A DNA stretch of 24,351 bases from a virus: the IMG/VR virus record IMGVR_UViG_3300010379_000056, positions 1-24,351 of that record. One strand, 5' to 3'. Both the position numbers and the translations under genes were made by a program. This document shows positions 22,475 to 24,351 of this stretch, one piece after another. The notes beneath the pieces are model-generated. The model saw only the letters and a program-made list of their open reading frames with translations. It made no database searches and was not told where the DNA came from. Each line of letters opens with the position of its first letter. Position 1 is the first letter of the stretch.

Positions 22475-23104
22475 GCGCCTGGTCCGAGAGGTCGGTGCCG
22501 AATATCACTACCTCAAAGGTCGGGTGATTGACCCTGGGAAGGCACCAGGGGAAACTGGGAATGGCCCATGGGAGGTAGACTCCCGAGCGGTCAGGCGGCA
22601 GGAAGGTGGTACTTCCCGCCGCCACTTTGCGCCCACGACTCGTAAACCCGGCGTCAACGATACAGCGGCACGCACATGACAGCATACTTGGAGTGACTCA
22701 CTCGTGCCAAGGATGGATGGTCGCGCCAAAAGAGGGCCAAAGCCGCGATCGGCCAATCGTGGAATGGCTCAAGTGGCTCTGCCATAGTCGGTCAATCCCT
22801 GGCTGCCGCTAATAGGAGTTGGCAGAACTTGACGTGGGTCAGTCCCGAGCGGCGGAAATCCGCGAGGCTTGCCGACCACTAAATCTCGCGGGACGACTGA
22901 ACCATGGTGGGGCCTCCGAGTAGTCAGGAACCGGCCCTATATTGACGAGTCTCCGTTTGGCTCAAAAGATGCGGTTCACCGGACGGACACGTTGTTCCAC
23001 TACGTTTTTTCAGGGAATTTCCCGGTCGAGATGGGGTCTTAGAGGCCAAAACGCGTTCCTTCCTACGCAACATAGGTTAGCGAAAGGCGATGTCCGCACT
23101 TTTC

Positions 23105-23133
23105 CGTCCACCATTTAATCGAAAAGGTGGACG
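23105..23133. repeat. 8-bp inverted repeat downstream of the AMMECR1 gene
   Basis: CGTCCACC (23105-23112) pairs with GGTGGACG (23126-23133) across a 13-base A/T-rich loop. It is about 70 bases past the AMMECR1 stop. No U-run follows on the minus transcript, so a terminator role is uncertain; an operator or REP-like element is equally possible. Confidence 0.45.
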
Positions 23134-23202
23134 TCAGAAGATAATAGCGCGCGGACCTTCACGACTGTCTGAGGAGAGAGCAGAACAGCCGACCCACAAG
23201 AA

Positions 23203-23793
23203 TCAGTATGTGGTACTATGTGTAATCGTGTGGATCATGTCTTCATCATCCCAGGCCTCGGTTTCGAAGGCATGAAGTTCGAGGTTCTCTACCTCCAATC
23301 TCTCCGTGCTGATGCCGGCTTTGCAGAGGAGCACCTCGAGAAACTCTGCGGGAGTCCGGAGTCCAAATCGCTTTGGCACCTCGGGCAACAGAAGCCCGGA
23401 ACGTCGCCCTTGAATGATCAAGAGTCCATGCCGGCCGAGAACGATCTCACTTGGCCTGATACGCTTCAGTGGCGTGAGGGCGCTGATCCGGATGGTCAAC
23501 CGCGGCAGCTCGTCTTCGGTGACAGAAGGGAATCGCGAATCGTCGGTCGCCGAGGAAATCGCCTGTCGGATCACGGATTCCAGCAGCGGGCGGCTTGGCC
23601 GGCACTCGCCCCGACAGCCCCGCAGTCCGCCATTTTCGCGGAGGCGGAGAGTAACAAAGCTTCCACGGTGCTGGAGCAAGCACGGAGAACTGGTTGGATA
23701 CTCGGAGACAACGCCGCTACCCAGGAATTCATGGAGGGCTTTCCGGGCGGCGTGAAGCGCGAACCGTTTTTCCTGTGGGCCGATAGGAAGCAT
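23203..23793 (-). CDS. amrA: AMMECR1-domain protein (AmmeMemoRadiSam system protein A)
   Basis: I chose ATG 23793 (MLPIGPQEKRFALHAARKAL, 196 aa); a GTG ten codons earlier (23823) would leave only a base between AAGG and the start. The conserved motif LRGCRG (family LRGCIG) near residue 62 is followed by RPLLESVIRQAISSATDDSR, FPSVTEDELPRLTIRISALT and a C-terminal RRSGLLLPEVPKRFGL then EFLEVLLCKAGI, all diagnostic of AMMECR1 domains. In bacteria it belongs to the AmmeMemoRadiSam set (with a Memo-like protein and a radical SAM enzyme), whose chemistry is still debated. Partners are not in this window. The tail (FETEAWDDEDMIHTITHS) is longer than usual. It is a host gene. Confidence 0.85.
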   Translation of the reverse strand: MLPIGPQEKRFALHAARKALHEFLGSGVVSEYPTSSPCLLQHRGSFVTLRLRENGGLRGCRGECRPSRPLLESVIRQAISSATDDSRFPSVTEDELPRLTIRISALTPLKRIRPSEIVLGRHGLLIIQGRRSGLLLPEVPKRFGLRTPAEFLEVLLCKAGISTERLEVENLELHAFETEAWDDEDMIHTITHSTTY

Positions 23794-23972
23794 AGGGCTC
23801 GCTCTCTTTGCTTGTGACGTCACCCCTTGATCATCATCTCTGGCATACCACTCGCCTCCATGATAGATCGACGGTCATTCGACTTCGACAGCCCGCCGAT
23901 TGCCAATGTTGGCTCGTTCCGGATTGCCGTGCTGATGTATGAGCGCCATGAGATATGACATGACGACCGGCC

Positions 23973-24351
23973 TCACATCTCTTGAGCTTCTGTTCCGAAT
24001 CGCTCAGTGAGTGCATGTTTTTCATCGACGCCGATCAGCGCGTTGAACTCGGCGAACGTCATCAGCCGCTCAGTCTCGCGTCGGGTCGTTCCATCCTCCT
24101 TCAATGTGCGATACACCGTTTCGATCAGCCGGGCCGATGCGAAAAGGGCGGTGAGTGGATAAAGGATCATCTGGAAACCGAGATCGACAAGGTGCTGCTT
24201 CGGCAGGACGGGCGTCTTGCCACCTTCGATCATGTTGGCCACGTTGGGCGCCGGCGAGCGGCGGCCGATGGCTTGGAGGTCGTCAAGCGAGGTCGGTGCT
24301 TCAACAAAGCTGGCATTGGCGCCGGCTTCGCGGGCGGCTTCCACGCGGCGA
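23973..24351 (-). CDS. Isocitrate lyase/PEP mutase family protein, 3' part
   Basis: The frame enters from the right edge and ends with TGA at 23973-23975. The visible ~125 residues carry typical family motifs: AAREAGANASFVEAPTSLDD (the VEAP metal-site region), ANMIEGGKTPVLP, LGFQMILYPLTALFASARLI and a terminal MTFAEFNALIGV. These enzymes cleave or form C-C or C-P bonds in 2-oxo acids (methylisocitrate lyase, oxaloacetate decarboxylase, phosphonopyruvate hydrolase). The catalytic lid (the KKCGH-type loop) lies outside the window, so I cannot tell which reaction. The true start is beyond the edge; the earliest in-frame GTG here (24344) is not the start. Host gene. Confidence 0.85.
   Translation of the reverse strand, partial: RRVEAAREAGANASFVEAPTSLDDLQAIGRRSPAPNVANMIEGGKTPVLPKQHLVDLGFQMILYPLTALFASARLIETVYRTLKEDGTTRRETERLMTFAEFNALIGVDEKHALTERFGTEAQEM

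Larger units (their letters stand above)
21719..23202. other. Host-phage junction region with no confident gene
   Basis: About 1.5 kb between the first phage-module gene and the AMMECR1 gene. Short frames on both strands overlap one another with no ribosome site or recognised motif. I see a small GC hairpin (GCGGC-GGA-GCCGC at 22170-22182) and an 8-bp hairpin at 23105-23133. No tRNA, integrase or clear attachment-site duplication is visible. The minus strand between 22260 and 22760 reads in short coding-like fragments broken by stops (for example PFHDWPIAALALFWRDHP near 22740), possibly a decayed gene of unknown identity. Confidence 0.5.

Overview
This window is a mostly minus-strand prophage (or prophage-like) structural module. 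It occupies positions 1 to about 21.7 kb, runs off the left edge, and abuts host DNA on the right. The base composition is GC-rich, GTG and TTG starts are common, and three gene boundaries carry arrays built from GC-rich 7-bp units. I would guess a planctomycete-like high-GC bacterium, but nothing in the window proves the taxon. I see no rRNA, tRNA, CRISPR array, integrase or repressor gene.

Layout in the direction of transcription (right to left). Host side: the 3' part of a PEP mutase/isocitrate lyase family gene (23973-24351) and an AMMECR1-domain gene (23203-23793). About 1.5 kb without a confident gene follows (21719-23202). The phage module then begins with a secreted thioredoxin-like protein, a papain-like protein, a small hydrophilic protein and three small membrane proteins that could form a lysis or envelope cassette (18982-21718). 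A 59-aa unknown comes next, then the large terminase, which is a pseudogene with at least three frame changes, several in-frame stops and no visible Walker A motif (17232-18733). The head cluster follows: portal, a 50-aa basic protein, two proteins sharing an N-terminal motif (one with a ParB-like motif), another 50-aa protein, a ferritin-like protein without obvious iron ligands, a scaffold-like coiled coil, a 64-aa protein and the major capsid protein (10654-17239).

Downstream of the capsid lies a run of beta-rich surface proteins: a duplicated pair (161 and 170 aa), 133-aa and 151-aa proteins, a small CxxC protein, and a 1507-aa fibre-like protein made of a beta-helix, two blocks of 20-residue repeats and a lectin-like insert (3822-10642). 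The module then proceeds to the neck and tail: connector/adaptor, probable tail terminator, tail tube, a coiled-coil protein and a partial tail protein (1-3819). The tape measure is presumably beyond the left edge.

How they would work together: portal, scaffold and capsid build the head, the beta-rich cassette decorates it or forms fibres, and the adaptor, terminator and tube proteins join and build a non-contractile or contractile tail. The packaging motor looks dead while most structural frames remain open. This suggests a recently inactivated prophage or a particle kept for a purpose other than packaging its own genome. The most unusual items are the decayed terminase among intact structural genes, the repeat-built giant protein, the heptamer inverted arrays, the shared N-terminal tag, and the ferritin-like head-cluster protein.
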